A stretch of DNA of 64,000 nt from Anaerococcus sp. mt242 (GCF_016798225.1 NZ_JAEUYX010000003.1:102550-166549), one strand, 5' to 3'. Shown: positions 8,738 to 18,714, counted from the stretch's first letter. A program made the numbers and translations. The notes: generated by a model not told the origin, from the sequence alone.

Positions 8738-9622
8738 ATGAATTACCTACAAATAACACATTTAACAAAATCATATGGGAAAACTATAATTTTAGATAAT
8801 GTAAATTTGTCAATAGATAGAGGAGAAATAGTTGGGTTACTTGGTAGAAATGGAGCAGGTAAATCTACTTTAATGAAATGTATAGTTGGATTAGTAAGGA
8901 AAGATTCTGGAACGATAAAATTTAATGGTGTAGTTTCTAATAAATTCGGATATTTGATTGAATATCCAGCTTTTTATCCAAACTTATCCGCATATGATAA
9001 TTTGAAAATTTTTGCGTCAATATTAAATGTAAGTGATAAAAGAATTAAAGATATCATAGATATAGTGGGTCTTACAAAGCATGGAGATAAAATATTCGCA
9101 AATTATTCTTTAGGAATGAAACAAAGGCTTGGCTTAGGGCGAGTTTTGTTAACTGATCCGGATTTGTTGATATTAGATGAACCTTTTAATGGATTAGATC
9201 CTTCAGGAATAATAGAAATTAGAGAATTATTAAAAGAATTAGCAAAATCAGGAAAATCTATCTTAATATCAAGTCATAATTTACCAGAAATCGAAAGAAT
9301 TGTGAATCAAATCAATCTACTTCATAACACAAAAATAGTTAAGAGTGTGAATATAAACGAAATTCATAAAGAAAAGAGATTGGTAATTAAATCGAAAGAT
9401 TCCGAAAAAATTATGGGAATTCTTAAAACACATAAGTTAAATCAAAACTATCTAGTAGATGAAAATGCTATAAAAATAGATGGTAATGATATAAATTCTG
9501 AAATGATTATCCAATTAATATATTCTAATGGAGGTAGAATTTCAGAAATATATTATGAGAAAACTACGTTGGAAGATTATTTTGAGGAAATAGCGGGTGA
9601 TATATATGAAGAAATTAAATAG
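8738..9622 (+). CDS. ABC transporter ATP-binding protein, bacitracin/lantibiotic-resistance type
   Basis: The 294-residue ATPase shows Walker A (GLLGRNGAGKSTL), a signature motif (NYSLGMKQRLGLG), Walker B (LLILDEPFNGLDPSG) and the H-loop (SSHN). Sequence style and the C-terminal extension match the BcrA/EcsA-like group that exports or clears peptide antibiotics. It overlaps the start region of the permease gene. The two-component system at 5989-8113 probably regulates it. Confidence 0.9.
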   Translation: MNYLQITHLTKSYGKTIILDNVNLSIDRGEIVGLLGRNGAGKSTLMKCIVGLVRKDSGTIKFNGVVSNKFGYLIEYPAFYPNLSAYDNLKIFASILNVSDKRIKDIIDIVGLTKHGDKIFANYSLGMKQRLGLGRVLLTDPDLLILDEPFNGLDPSGIIEIRELLKELAKSGKSILISSHNLPEIERIVNQINLLHNTKIVKSVNINEIHKEKRLVIKSKDSEKIMGILKTHKLNQNYLVDENAIKIDGNDINSEMIIQLIYSNGGRISEIYYEKTTLEDYFEEIAGDIYEEIK

Positions 9623-10331
9623 AGAATTATTAAAACTTAAGAACACAAAAATTTATACTTACTCAATATATTTTTCATTACTATTAATAGGTATGTTAGT
9701 TATTAAGGATATTTTTATGTGTGAATCAGTAAGTAGGGTAGGACTAAATGAGTGGATAAAATCTAATATAATGATTGGAAATTTTATATTTATACATGCA
9801 ATAAGTATTACTTTTATTACGTTAATATTTCAAAGGGAATACGCAAATAATATAGTACAAAATATTTTACCTTATATTGAAAGAAAAAGTAGTTTTATTA
9901 TTGAAAAAATAATTACATGGTTTAGATTGCATTTAATAATGACACTTATTAGCTTTTTATTTACCATGATTGGTGGAATAATAATTTTTAAAGAACTAAA
10001 TATATCTGATTATATTATTTCATTGATACCATTATATTCTAAGACTTGTATACTAGGTTTTGCTATATTACTTCCAAACTTAATAATTTGTATTTTACAG
10101 AGAAACTCATTTGTATTATCGTTAATATCAGGCACTCTTTCTATTATACTTTCAGTAGGAATATTACAGTCAAGTAATATATTACCTTATGTTTTACCAT
10201 GGAGTTCCGCCTTCATATTAATATTTAATAGTAACAATCCTTATGTTTATTGGGAAGTCGCCTCTATATTGATTCTATCATTATTATCATTTATAGTTTC
10301 GATTAAAGTATTGAAAAAACAAGAATTTTGA
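9606..10331 (+). CDS. ABC-2 type permease, peptide-immunity type
   Basis: About 241 residues with six hydrophobic segments and a short Lys-rich N-terminus (MKKLNRELLKLKN), typical of the single-gene permeases that pair with BcrA-like ATPases. ATG 9606 is chosen over an in-frame GTG at 9597 because it gives the usual N-terminus. It overlaps the 3' end of the ATPase gene. No substrate-binding domain is seen, so export or self-immunity is the likely role. Confidence 0.8.
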   Translation: MKKLNRELLKLKNTKIYTYSIYFSLLLIGMLVIKDIFMCESVSRVGLNEWIKSNIMIGNFIFIHAISITFITLIFQREYANNIVQNILPYIERKSSFIIEKIITWFRLHLIMTLISFLFTMIGGIIIFKELNISDYIISLIPLYSKTCILGFAILLPNLIICILQRNSFVLSLISGTLSIILSVGILQSSNILPYVLPWSSAFILIFNSNNPYVYWEVASILILSLLSFIVSIKVLKKQEF

Positions 10332-10377
10332 TGAAATAATTTGAGATAAAAATATTTAATATTTAAAATTAAGTGGA

Positions 10378-10647
10378 GTGAATATTTGTGAAAAAACTAG
10401 TAGAAATTTATTTGCACTTGGTGCGATTATATTTGTAATATCATATTTTATACCTTTAGATTTATTTAATACCTTTACAAATTTAAAGCCAACAGGACTT
10501 ACATCTATGTTTGTTTGTCCGATTATTGGACTAGTAGGATCAATATTTGGAATTAAAGAAAGTAACAAGTTATTTATAGTATTGAATGTACTTTTAATCT
10601 TATTACTGCCTATAGCAATGTTTGCTGGACATATTATTGCAACATAA
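10378..10647 (+). CDS. small three-helix membrane protein, possibly frameshifted at its start
   Basis: The open frame from GTG 10378 encodes 89 residues with three hydrophobic segments and no recognised family. The GTG overlaps the apparent ribosome binding site (GTGGAG at 10373-10378). A better placed GTG at 10388 starts MKKL but reads out of frame after a run of six A bases (10391-10396); one more A would give MKKTSRNLFALG and join the long frame. Either the first start is used, or the A-tract is a phase-variation, decay or sequencing-error site. The position after the ABC genes suggests an accessory immunity protein. Confidence 0.5.
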   Translation: MNICEKTSRNLFALGAIIFVISYFIPLDLFNTFTNLKPTGLTSMFVCPIIGLVGSIFGIKESNKLFIVLNVLLILLLPIAMFAGHIIAT

Positions 10648-10692
10648 TTAGATTATGAGTGTATAAAAACTATATTTTAGCGCTGGAGAGTA

Positions 10693-11604
10693 ATGAATTA
10701 GTATAATTGAACAAGCAACTATTGAAACAAAAAATTATAAACATAACACAACTCTTAACAATATTAATTTAAAGTTAGAAAAAGGTAAAGTTTATGGATT
10801 TGTTGGGGAAAATGGTGCAGGTAAGACCACATTTATAAGAATGATTACAGGTCTAGCTTTTCCAACTAGTGGTGAATTATTACTTTTTGGAAACTCAAAT
10901 GAAAAAGAGCTACAAAAGGTCAGGATAAAGATAGGAGCCTTAGTTGAAGATCCTTCTTATATCCTTTTATGAGTGCTAAAGAGAATTTAAAGGCTCAACA
11001 GATTTAATTAGGAAAAGAAGATGAGCGTGAGATAGATGAATTTTTAGAACTTGTTGGACTTAGTAGTGTAGGAAATAAAAAAGTACGTAATTTTTCTTTG
11101 GGCATGAAGCAAAGACTTGGAATAGCCATGTCACTTGTAGGAGATCCGGATTTTCTTATTTGGGATGAACCAATAAACGGTTTAGATCTAGAAGGAATAA
11201 AAGAAATTAGAATTCTCGTAGATGACTTAAATAAAAAAAGATAAAACATTTTTAATTTCAAGTCATATTTTAGGAGAGCTTGAGAATACTGCGATAGATT
11301 TCATTATAATAGATAAGGGAAATATCATAGAAGAAATGAAATTTCTAAAGATGAATTTTTAAATAAAAGAAGAGACTATGTCTATCTAGTTACCAGCGAT
11401 AACAGTAGTATAATCAGTATATCAAAAGACAAGATTCCTGATGTAGGCACAAATATAGAAGGAGAACATCTATTAATAGAAAACTTTAGTGAGAATGTTG
11501 AGGATTTATCTATCTTGCTTTCTAAAAATCAAATCAATATAAGAGAAATGCGTAACGAAAAAGAATCACTAGAAAACTATGTATTTGCAAAGATAAGGTC
11601 ATAG
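10693..11604 (+). pseudogene. decayed ABC transporter ATP-binding protein gene
   Basis: Walker A (GFVGENGAGKTTF), signature (NFSLGMKQRLGIA), Walker B (FLIWDEPINGLDLEG) and the H-loop region (ISSHILGELE) are all present but spread over different frames. The start ATG 10693 is one base out of frame with what follows. Frameshifts occur near 10965, in the A-tract near 11230 and near 11335, and an in-frame TAA is at 11005. The original protein, about 300 residues, resembled the intact ATPase at 8738-9622. A GGAG ribosome binding site at 10685 remains. Confidence 0.85.
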
Positions 11605-11606
11605 TT

Positions 11607-12279
11607 ATGAAGGATATACTAAAATTAGAATTTTATCAAATAACAAGAGATAAAAAGAACCTATTTATTTTGATTGCATCTTTAATCATAAGTTCTGTTT
11701 TACTACTAGATAGCGATAGAAGTTTTATATCAAACTCTTTACAATATGTCTCTTATTTTTATAGTTGTGAATGTGTTTATCTCTTTATATATTGGTGATA
11801 ATTTTTCTGAAATACAAATTAATAGACATATTGCGTCAGGCCATAAGAGAAAAGATGTAGTATTTGCACAAAATATTGTACTCTAATATGATTTTAATAT
11901 TACAACCACTTGATGTAACTATTATTTTTGCATCAATAAAGGTCTGGGGCGAAATGTATTTATTATCATAAGGGATAACTATTATATTAATAAATATTTT
12001 ATTAAATAGTGCTTTCATAAGTGTAATTATATATTTAGCAATTTTGTTAAAAAAACCAGGTATGATATTAGTGACATCCACTGGTCTATACTTTTTGATG
12101 ATTTTTTATTAAATTCACAAAATGCTTTAAGCTTTGCTCATATACTCCCATTAGGACAAGCAAGGCTGCTGATAGAGAATACAACAGGAAATATTGAAGC
12201 GCTGTTTGTTTCTCTAGCCTATTTAGTGTTCTTTAATGCCTTGGCAGTAGTATACTTTAGAAAATGTGATTTGAAATAG
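11607..12279 (+). pseudogene. decayed ABC-2 permease gene (first subunit)
   Basis: ATG 11607 opens MKDILKLEFYQITRDKKNLF, a normal ABC-2 permease N-terminus, but the frame closes after 63 codons. Hydrophobic sequence continues in other frames (FISLYIGDNFSEIQINRHIA, then LPLGQARLLIENTTGNIEAL) until TAG at 12277. Several frameshifts and stops are needed to rebuild it. It follows the decayed ATPase by two bases. Confidence 0.75.
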
Positions 12280-12288
12280 GAGGGCAAA

Positions 12289-13064
12289 ATAAAAAAACTA
12301 ATAAATAAAGACTTATATCAAATAAAACACAATAAAATTGTATTATTCTCCTTGTTAGCCATTATACTAATGGGGATTTCTGGCGCAGAAAGTTATATTT
12401 TAGATTTAAGAAGTAGTAAATATGCCATTGATATATTTGACGCTATGGTTTTTGATTCTACAGTAAAGTGATACTAGCAGTGCTTATAACTTCATCATTA
12501 TAGGGAATAGAATTTTAAAATAGCACTATAAATAATGATATTTATTCTGGCAATTCAAGAAAGAATATATTTTTTTCTAAAATTATAGTTTACTTAATCA
12601 TTTATAATTTAATCATTATAGTTTTTCCTATAGCAGGATGTATATGAACGATTTCAAAATTTGGCTTTGCTATGAGTGCAGCAGATGAATTGGTTCATAT
12701 AATAAAGATTACTCTTTACTCTATACTGTTAAATAGTGCTATGTTTTCTGTATGTGTTTTTATTGTATTTATGTCTAGATATAGGAAAGACTTTAAGATT
12801 ATCAGCAATATATATTCTATCATTTTCCTTATTAATGGTTTATGGAAAGCCAAAAAGCTTATTTGATAAAGTAAGTATACTAAACTTTCTTCCACTAATA
12901 GAGATTAGATATGTAGTTTACGAGAATCTAAGTTATATAGGTCATATTATGAATGTTATTGGTACATTGATAATTTTCATATTTTTACTATACTAGCGAG
13001 TAAAACTTTTATGAAAGCAGAATGTAAAAAGAATGAGAAAGAGAACGCTCAATTAGGTTATTAA
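12289..13064 (+). pseudogene. decayed ABC-2 permease gene (second subunit), start codon lost
   Basis: After the ribosome binding site GGAGGG (12279-12284) the frame reads ATA instead of ATG, then KKLINKDLYQIKHNKIVLFS, a permease N-terminus. The frame is closed by stops near 12470, and later hydrophobic segments lie in shifted frames (two of them open over 12672-12866 and 12736-12996), ending with ENAQLGY and TAA at 13062. ATA is a very poor start, so both translation and reading frame are lost. Confidence 0.75.
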
Positions 13065-13066
13065 TT

Positions 13067-13831
13067 ATGGATACTTGGTTTACAATAGAAAAGATAGATT
13101 CTCAAACATTTGCATTAGGTGAATACAAACACTGGGAAGAGACTCATTGCTACTTATTATGTGGAGAGAATAAGGCACTCTTAATAGACACAGGACTCGG
13201 TGTATCAAATATTAAAGAAGTTGTAGAAGAATTAACAGATTTACCAGTTACAGTTTTTACTACACATGTTCATTGGGATCACATTGGTGGCCATAGATAT
13301 TTTGATTGTATTGGTGTTCACAAAGAAGAAAAAGAATGGCTTTCAAAAAAATTTCCTCTTCCATTAGAAGTTGTAAAAAAGCAATTAACAGAGAAAGCAC
13401 ACAATTTTCCTTGTGATTTTAATATTGATGACTATAAGATTTTCCAAGTAAAGCCACAAATAGTTTTTCAAGATAGCTATACATTTGATTTAGGCGGGAG
13501 AACTATTGAGGTTATACATACACCGGGACATTCTCCTGGTCATTGTTGTTTTTATGAACATGAAAGGAAATATTTATATTCTGGAGATTTAATTTATAAA
13601 GGATGTCTATACGCTTTTTATCCTACAACTGATCCTAAATTATTTTATAAATCAATAAAAAAGATACAAAAATATGATATTAAAAGAGTTTTGCCTGGTC
13701 ATCATGATTTAAATATTACAAGCTCATTAATTAATGAGATAGAGGATGGCTTTAGATTATTAGAATCAAGAGGAGATTTGAAACAGGGAAAAGGGATATT
13801 CAATTTCGGTAACTATCAAATTCAGATTTGA
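13067..13831 (+). CDS. metallo-beta-lactamase-fold hydrolase
   Basis: The 254-residue protein carries the metal-binding motif TTHVHWDHIGGH (about residues 62-73), a second ligand His in HTPGHSPGHCCFY, an Asp in YSGDLIY and a final His in PGHHD. That is the complete glyoxalase-II/beta-lactamase-fold set, so it is a di-metal hydrolase of unknown substrate. It starts two bases after the decayed permease frame and so probably was the last gene of that operon; unlike its neighbours it is intact, implying independent selection. Confidence 0.9.
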   Translation: MDTWFTIEKIDSQTFALGEYKHWEETHCYLLCGENKALLIDTGLGVSNIKEVVEELTDLPVTVFTTHVHWDHIGGHRYFDCIGVHKEEKEWLSKKFPLPLEVVKKQLTEKAHNFPCDFNIDDYKIFQVKPQIVFQDSYTFDLGGRTIEVIHTPGHSPGHCCFYEHERKYLYSGDLIYKGCLYAFYPTTDPKLFYKSIKKIQKYDIKRVLPGHHDLNITSSLINEIEDGFRLLESRGDLKQGKGIFNFGNYQIQI

Positions 13832-13913
13832 TCCTTAAATTATATTAGATATATTCCATATATGATGGTTTAAAAAATCAAATGTTTTCCATAATTATCA
13901 CTCAAGTCTGTAA

Positions 13914-13927
13914 TATTGACGTCAATA
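13914..13927. promoter_or_regulatory. perfect 14-bp palindrome, candidate operator
   Basis: TATTGACGTCAATA is a perfect palindrome in the 372-base gap 13832-14203. No well-formed promoter overlaps it. It could bind a dimeric regulator or be chance in AT-rich DNA. Apart from this and the hairpin at 14054 the gap shows nothing that I can support. Confidence 0.3.
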
Positions 13928-14053
13928 AATTAAATACTTGAATAAATCTTAAATCTACATAATTAAACTAAAAACATCTTATGGTAAAATCTAAATTAGA
14001 TATTTATGTAGTTGAATAAAAAGTAATTCAAGGTATATATTTTAAAAGTAAGT

Positions 14054-14087
14054 AGGCCTGTACCAATTTTGGTGCAGGCCATTTTAT
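14054..14087 (+). terminator. strong terminator hairpin without an upstream gene
   Basis: A 10-bp GC-rich stem (14054-14063 with 14071-14080, one T-G pair) is followed by ATTTTATT. It lies 220 bases after the last stop codon, so it may end a short untranslated transcript starting near 13990. Confidence 0.7.
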
Positions 14088-14203
14088 TGGTCTTAATTAA
14101 TGTAGACTTTCCTTATAGTTAATAAAAATAAAATAAGTATACTAATAGTTTCTTGATGGTTTATTAAATAAAATGATAGGATACAAATAAAGGAGGAGAT
14201 AAT

Positions 14204-14404
14204 ATGGACTTTATTAGAGAATTTTTTCCTGTTCTTTTACCTATTGTTATCTTGGAGATTATACTTATGATTTATGCTTTAAGTCATGTTTTAAAACACG
14301 ATAGATACAAATTTGGCAGTAGAACCATGTGGATTTTAATTGTGATTTTTATTCAAATTATTGGACCTATTTTATACTTAACAATAGGTAGGGAGGAAGA
14401 ATGA
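14204..14404 (+). CDS. PLDc_N-domain small membrane protein (YxlE-like)
   Basis: A 66-residue protein with two hydrophobic helices and the PLDc_N pattern (ALSHVLKHDRYKFGSRTMWI then QIIGPILYLTIGRE). In Bacillus a similar protein, YxlE, sits before an ABC exporter (YxlFG), the same order as here. ATG 14204 follows AAAGGAGGAG. It overlaps the next gene by four bases. It is probably a regulator or accessory subunit of the exporter. Confidence 0.85.
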   Translation: MDFIREFFPVLLPIVILEIILMIYALSHVLKHDRYKFGSRTMWILIVIFIQIIGPILYLTIGREEE

Positions 14405-15318
14405 TGGAAGCACTTAAAATTGAAAATCTTCATAAATCTTTCGGAAAAAACACGATTATTAATGGCTTATCCATGTCGATTCCTGAAAATACAATCTTTG
14501 GGTTTTTAGGTAAAAATGGTGCTGGAAAAACTACGACAATGAAAATGATTTTAGGATTTTTGAAAATTGATGAAGGCTCAATTGAAGTATTTGGAGAAAA
14601 AGTTAGCTTTGGTCAGTCAAAAACCAATCGATTTATCGGATATCTTCCAGATGTACCTGAATTTTATGGCTATATGACTGCAAAAGAATATCTCAATTTA
14701 TGTGGATCTATAACTGGTCTTAGCAAAGATGAAATTAAAAACAAGAGCGAGGAACTTTTAGAATTGGTGGGATTAAGGGATGTCAATAAAAGAATTAGTG
14801 GCTATTCTAGAGGCATGAAACAGCGCTTGGGTATAGCCCAAGCCTTGTTAAATAGTCCCAAATTATTAATATGTGATGAACCAACTTCCGCCCTTGATCC
14901 ACTTGGAAGAAAAGAGATATTAGACATCATATTAAAGATAAAAGACTCTACAACTGTTATTTTTTCCACACATATTTTATCGGATGTTGAAGCGATCTGC
15001 GATCATGTTGTGGTGCTTGATAAAGGAAAAAATGTACTAGAAGGTTCGATAGATGAGCTAAAAAATATAAAGAGAAAAAATACAATTAAAATCAGGTTTA
15101 AGTCGAACAAAGAGCTAAAGGTATTTAAGTCACTAGATAAATTTTCAAATCTTGTAACGAATGAAAAAGGAGATATTTTATACCTTACAGACGAAGACAA
15201 TAAAATAAAAGATATTGATATTTTATATGAGCTATATAAGCTAAACATATTTCCTCTAGAAATAAAAATAGAAGAACCTACATTAGAAAATATTTTTATG
15301 GAGGTGACGAAAGCATGA
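14401..15318 (+). CDS. ABC transporter ATP-binding protein (YxlF-like)
   Basis: The 305-residue ATPase has Walker A (GFLGKNGAGKTTTMK), Q-loop region, signature (GYSRGMKQRLGIAQ), Walker B (LLICDEPTSALDPLG) and H-loop (STHILSD), with the C-terminal domain of the DrrA/CcmA export group. It overlaps PLDc_N upstream and the permease downstream (ATGA), so all three are coupled. Confidence 0.92.
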   Translation: MMEALKIENLHKSFGKNTIINGLSMSIPENTIFGFLGKNGAGKTTTMKMILGFLKIDEGSIEVFGEKVSFGQSKTNRFIGYLPDVPEFYGYMTAKEYLNLCGSITGLSKDEIKNKSEELLELVGLRDVNKRISGYSRGMKQRLGIAQALLNSPKLLICDEPTSALDPLGRKEILDIILKIKDSTTVIFSTHILSDVEAICDHVVVLDKGKNVLEGSIDELKNIKRKNTIKIRFKSNKELKVFKSLDKFSNLVTNEKGDILYLTDEDNKIKDIDILYELYKLNIFPLEIKIEEPTLENIFMEVTKA

Positions 15319-16082
15319 GGATATTTTTATCTCTATTGAAGAAAGAAGCTATTGAAGGTTCAAGGACTAAAAAAATGATTTCTACCTTTATCCTGTTCTT
15401 GTTTATAGGGTTAATAAGTCCTTTGACAGCGAAATTAACTCCCATGATACTTCAATCCATAGCTACAGGCAATATAGATATTAACGCAGTACCACCATCA
15501 GAAATTGACTCTTGGACACAATTCTTTAAAAACATTAGTCAAATAGGTATGCTTGGCTTAGCCATTATACTAAGTACACAAATGGCAAATGAATTCCAAA
15601 AGGGAACCTTAATTAATTTGTTATCTAAGGGACTGCCAAGGTATCAAGTAGTGCTATCGAAGATTTTTTATAATTTCATTTTGTGGTTTATTGCTTACTT
15701 TGGTTCTTTTATACTTACTTATTTCTATACAAAGTACTTTTTCGGGATTTCATTTCCTATAATAAATATACTTATGGCAGCCTTGCTTCCTTTTATATTT
15801 GGTTTATTTTTAATAGCGTTAGAGATATTGTCTGGAGTGATTTCAGGAAATGTTATAGGTACATTAATATTAACGACCGCTGGGATTGTGATTCAACTTA
15901 TATTATCCATTCGAGATGAAATTGTTAAATACATGCCTATTGCATTAATAGGAAAGCCTGTGAATCTTATAAAAGGAATTGGATATGATGACTACTATGT
16001 ACCGATTATTACAGGCAGCATTTTGGTTATAATCTGTATCGTAATTTCGATTGCTGTAATAAACAAAAAACAAATCAGCTAG
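15315..16082 (+). CDS. ABC-2 type permease (YxlG-like)
   Basis: The 255-residue protein has six hydrophobic segments and an extracellular loop after the first, as in ABC-2 export permeases. It is coupled by a four-base overlap to the ATPase. The substrate is unknown; in Bacillus the related system is linked to the SigY regulon. Confidence 0.85.
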   Translation: MRIFLSLLKKEAIEGSRTKKMISTFILFLFIGLISPLTAKLTPMILQSIATGNIDINAVPPSEIDSWTQFFKNISQIGMLGLAIILSTQMANEFQKGTLINLLSKGLPRYQVVLSKIFYNFILWFIAYFGSFILTYFYTKYFFGISFPIINILMAALLPFIFGLFLIALEILSGVISGNVIGTLILTTAGIVIQLILSIRDEIVKYMPIALIGKPVNLIKGIGYDDYYVPIITGSILVIICIVISIAVINKKQIS

Positions 16083-16095
16083 GAGGTAAAATATA

Positions 16096-17199
16096 ATGAT
16101 AAAAATTGGAGGAAATATTCTTCAGAAACGAAAAGAAAGAGGTATAACTCAGGAGGAATTAGCAGAATTCATGATGGTGACAAAAGCGTCCGTATCAAAA
16201 TGGGAGACAGGTCAAAGCCATCCAGATATTTTACTTCTACCAAAACTTGCCACTTTTTTCAATATAAGTGTGGATGATTTAATAGGATATGACCCAGATT
16301 TATCTTCAGCTCAAATAAAAAAAATTTATATAGACTTAGAGAACCGTGTCTTAGATGCAGGTATGGATAGTATCGTAGAAGATATAGAAATTAAAATAAA
16401 ACAATATTATTCTTGTTTTGAACTTCTTTATTACATGGCTTTGTTTATTTTGAACCATTGTGATTTAGCAACTGATGATGTGAAAAAAGAAGAATATCTC
16501 GAATACGCAAATAATATATTAAAAAGAGTGTGTGAAGATTCGAAAGATCCTATACTTAAAGATCAATCATTGAGCTTAAGGGCAGCCTGTTTAATTAGTT
16601 TAGGAAAACCGGAAGAAGCATTAAATATTTTGCCTTCTTCTGACATGCTATCTATATCAAAAGATTGCTTGGTGGCTTCAGCTTATTTAAAAACGAAGGA
16701 AGAAAATAAAGTAGATCAAAAACTTCAAGTAATGATTTATAAGAACATAATTGATTTAATCACCCTTCTTATGATGAAGAGTAGTTTGCATGATGACGAT
16801 CGGGTCGAAACATTGGAAAGAGTGGAAGATTTAATAGAAACTTTTAATCTCATTGAAATAAATGTTTCTATTGTTTTAAATTTCTATTTATCCTTGGCAA
16901 CTCATTATATTGAATATAATAACCCAAAACTCTCTATTCAATATGTAGAAAAATTACTCAACCTGCTAATAAAAAGCAAGGAAAAATCTTTTAATATAAG
17001 AGGAGATGAGTATTTTGATCAAATAGATAAATGGATTGATGAAAATTTATTATTATCTACTAAGCCAAATAGAAGTGACGATATGATTGCTCGTTCTTAT
17101 ATAGGATTATTAACTAATAATGAGAGTTTTAAAGATATTATTATTCAGGAAAAAATAAAGCTATTAGTTGATAAGGTTAAAGAAATCTATTCATTCTAA
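16096..17199 (+). CDS. XRE-family regulator with helical C-terminal domain
   Basis: A 367-residue protein with an N-terminal XRE helix-turn-helix (about residues 9-62: LQKRKERGITQEELAEFMMV, then SVSKWETGQSHPDILLLPKL) and a long all-helical part of TPR character. Its length and layout resemble Rgg/PlcR-like regulators that bind peptides, but the C-terminal part is not clearly of those families. It begins 13 bases after the permease with a GGAGG site (16081-16085), so it is the last gene of the operon and may autoregulate it. Confidence 0.85.
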   Translation: MIKIGGNILQKRKERGITQEELAEFMMVTKASVSKWETGQSHPDILLLPKLATFFNISVDDLIGYDPDLSSAQIKKIYIDLENRVLDAGMDSIVEDIEIKIKQYYSCFELLYYMALFILNHCDLATDDVKKEEYLEYANNILKRVCEDSKDPILKDQSLSLRAACLISLGKPEEALNILPSSDMLSISKDCLVASAYLKTKEENKVDQKLQVMIYKNIIDLITLLMMKSSLHDDDRVETLERVEDLIETFNLIEINVSIVLNFYLSLATHYIEYNNPKLSIQYVEKLLNLLIKSKEKSFNIRGDEYFDQIDKWIDENLLLSTKPNRSDDMIARSYIGLLTNNESFKDIIIQEKIKLLVDKVKEIYSF

Positions 17200-17220
17200 T
17201 TAAAAGTCTATTGTAAAAAT

Positions 17221-17260
17221 AAAAGCTTATAATTTTCATAAACTATAAGCTTTTATTTTT
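17221..17260 (+). terminator. Rho-independent terminator of the 14.2-17.2 kb operon
   Basis: An 11-bp perfect stem (17221-17231 with 17244-17254) is followed by ATTTTTT. The rest of the gap to 17515 holds one inverted repeat, TGATATGT and ACATATCA at 17362-17382 with a five-base spacer, a candidate operator for the next gene, and otherwise only AT-rich sequence. Confidence 0.88.
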
Positions 17261-17515
17261 TGTTTCTATCATTAAGAATAAAAAAATTACTCAAAAACAT
17301 CATTTCATACGAATGAATACAATAAATAAAAAAATAGAGTAATATTAAAAATTGATCTTATTGATATGTCCATGACATATCAGATTGAAATAAATGTATT
17401 TATTTATATAAAATAAGCATATAAATATAAAAAAAGGTTTCATTAATGTAGTTTGAAAAATAAATTTCATTCTAAAATTGGGTATAATTTTGTTAAGATT
17501 AGGAGGATTTAATAA

Positions 17516-18541
17516 ATGAAAAAGATTTTAAAAAGAACTTTTTTCATAGCATTGGGCTTATTTGCTATAATTTTTGTAGTTAGAGTCTATAATGACTACA
17601 AGTACAAAGATTCTAATAATGTGGAAACTCCTGAATACTACAAGGATGTAAGAAATATTAGTCTTTACCCAACAGACATTGAAGGTGTAGATGTTAGATA
17701 TGTTGATGAGAGAAGCTTGCAGGGATTTCAATTTACTCCTAAAAAGAAACTGTATAATGGTGTAGTACTTTGTTTTGGAGGATCTGAGGGCAGCCCAAAT
17801 TTTGAAACTGCACAAAAGTTATCTCAAAAAGGTTTTGAAACATTTGCAATATTTATGTTCGGTATGAAGAATCAGCAAGATACATTGGTAAGAATACCAT
17901 TAGAACAATTTGAAGATATACTAGCTTATCTACACAAGACTATGGATGATCAAGTTCCGATAAGTATTATAGCAGCATCAAAAGGAGCTGAATATGTCCT
18001 TAATCTAGCAAGTAAATATCCAGAAATTTCAAATTTAGTTTTGATTGCTCCATCAAGTTATAATTTTGCAGGGCTAGACTTTAATGATTATGGCTCTTCT
18101 TGGACATATAAGGGAGAAGAACTTCCCTATATAGATATAAAAAAAGGATCTTTTGGCTCTTTCTTTAAAAATATTGTTTTATCTTCAATTGTAAACGCAC
18201 CAATTTCTTACAAAGATACATATACAAGCGCAGTAGAATCTGACTCAAATAGAGAAGAAAAAATGATACCGATAAAGGATGTAAAGGCAAATATTTTGAT
18301 GATTGCGGGAGTTGAGGACGCTATGTGGGACAGCTTAAATATGGCAAATATCATTAAGAATCAATCACCTCATGCAAAGCTACTTTCCTATGAAGGTGCT
18401 GGACATATTTTTGGAGCTAACGGTATATTAAACTTGGAGAATATGAGAATAAAAACAGGTGGAAATTTAAAAGCAAATCAAAAGGCTCAAGTAGAGTCAG
18501 AAGAAGCTATTGAAAACTTTTTGAAAGATCAACATAAATAA
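17516..18541 (+). CDS. membrane-anchored acyl-CoA thioester hydrolase/BAAT-C domain protein
   Basis: The 341-residue protein has an N-terminal hydrophobic anchor (about 6-22) and an alpha/beta-hydrolase fold of the BAAT C-terminal type: VVLCFGGSEGSPN, IFMFGMKNQQ, nucleophile elbow IIAASKGAEYVL with Ser in ASKGA, Asp in AGVEDAMWDS and His in YEGAGHIFG. The family hydrolyses or transfers acyl groups from thioesters; the physiological substrate is unknown. A decayed copy of codons around 104-160 lies at 28973-29150, so the gene was once duplicated. Confidence 0.85.
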   Translation: MKKILKRTFFIALGLFAIIFVVRVYNDYKYKDSNNVETPEYYKDVRNISLYPTDIEGVDVRYVDERSLQGFQFTPKKKLYNGVVLCFGGSEGSPNFETAQKLSQKGFETFAIFMFGMKNQQDTLVRIPLEQFEDILAYLHKTMDDQVPISIIAASKGAEYVLNLASKYPEISNLVLIAPSSYNFAGLDFNDYGSSWTYKGEELPYIDIKKGSFGSFFKNIVLSSIVNAPISYKDTYTSAVESDSNREEKMIPIKDVKANILMIAGVEDAMWDSLNMANIIKNQSPHAKLLSYEGAGHIFGANGILNLENMRIKTGGNLKANQKAQVESEEAIENFLKDQHK

Positions 18542-18714
18542 TCCACTGTTTTTAAATAAAATATTATTTGAATCCATTATTTGTTTATTTTACGCATTAA
18601 AGATGGCCGAGAAATTAGTATGTATATAAATTGATTAAGATTTTATCAAAGAATTCTATACTATAATTATTAGATAGTAGATATGAAATTATACATAGAT
18701 TGGAGTTATTTATA

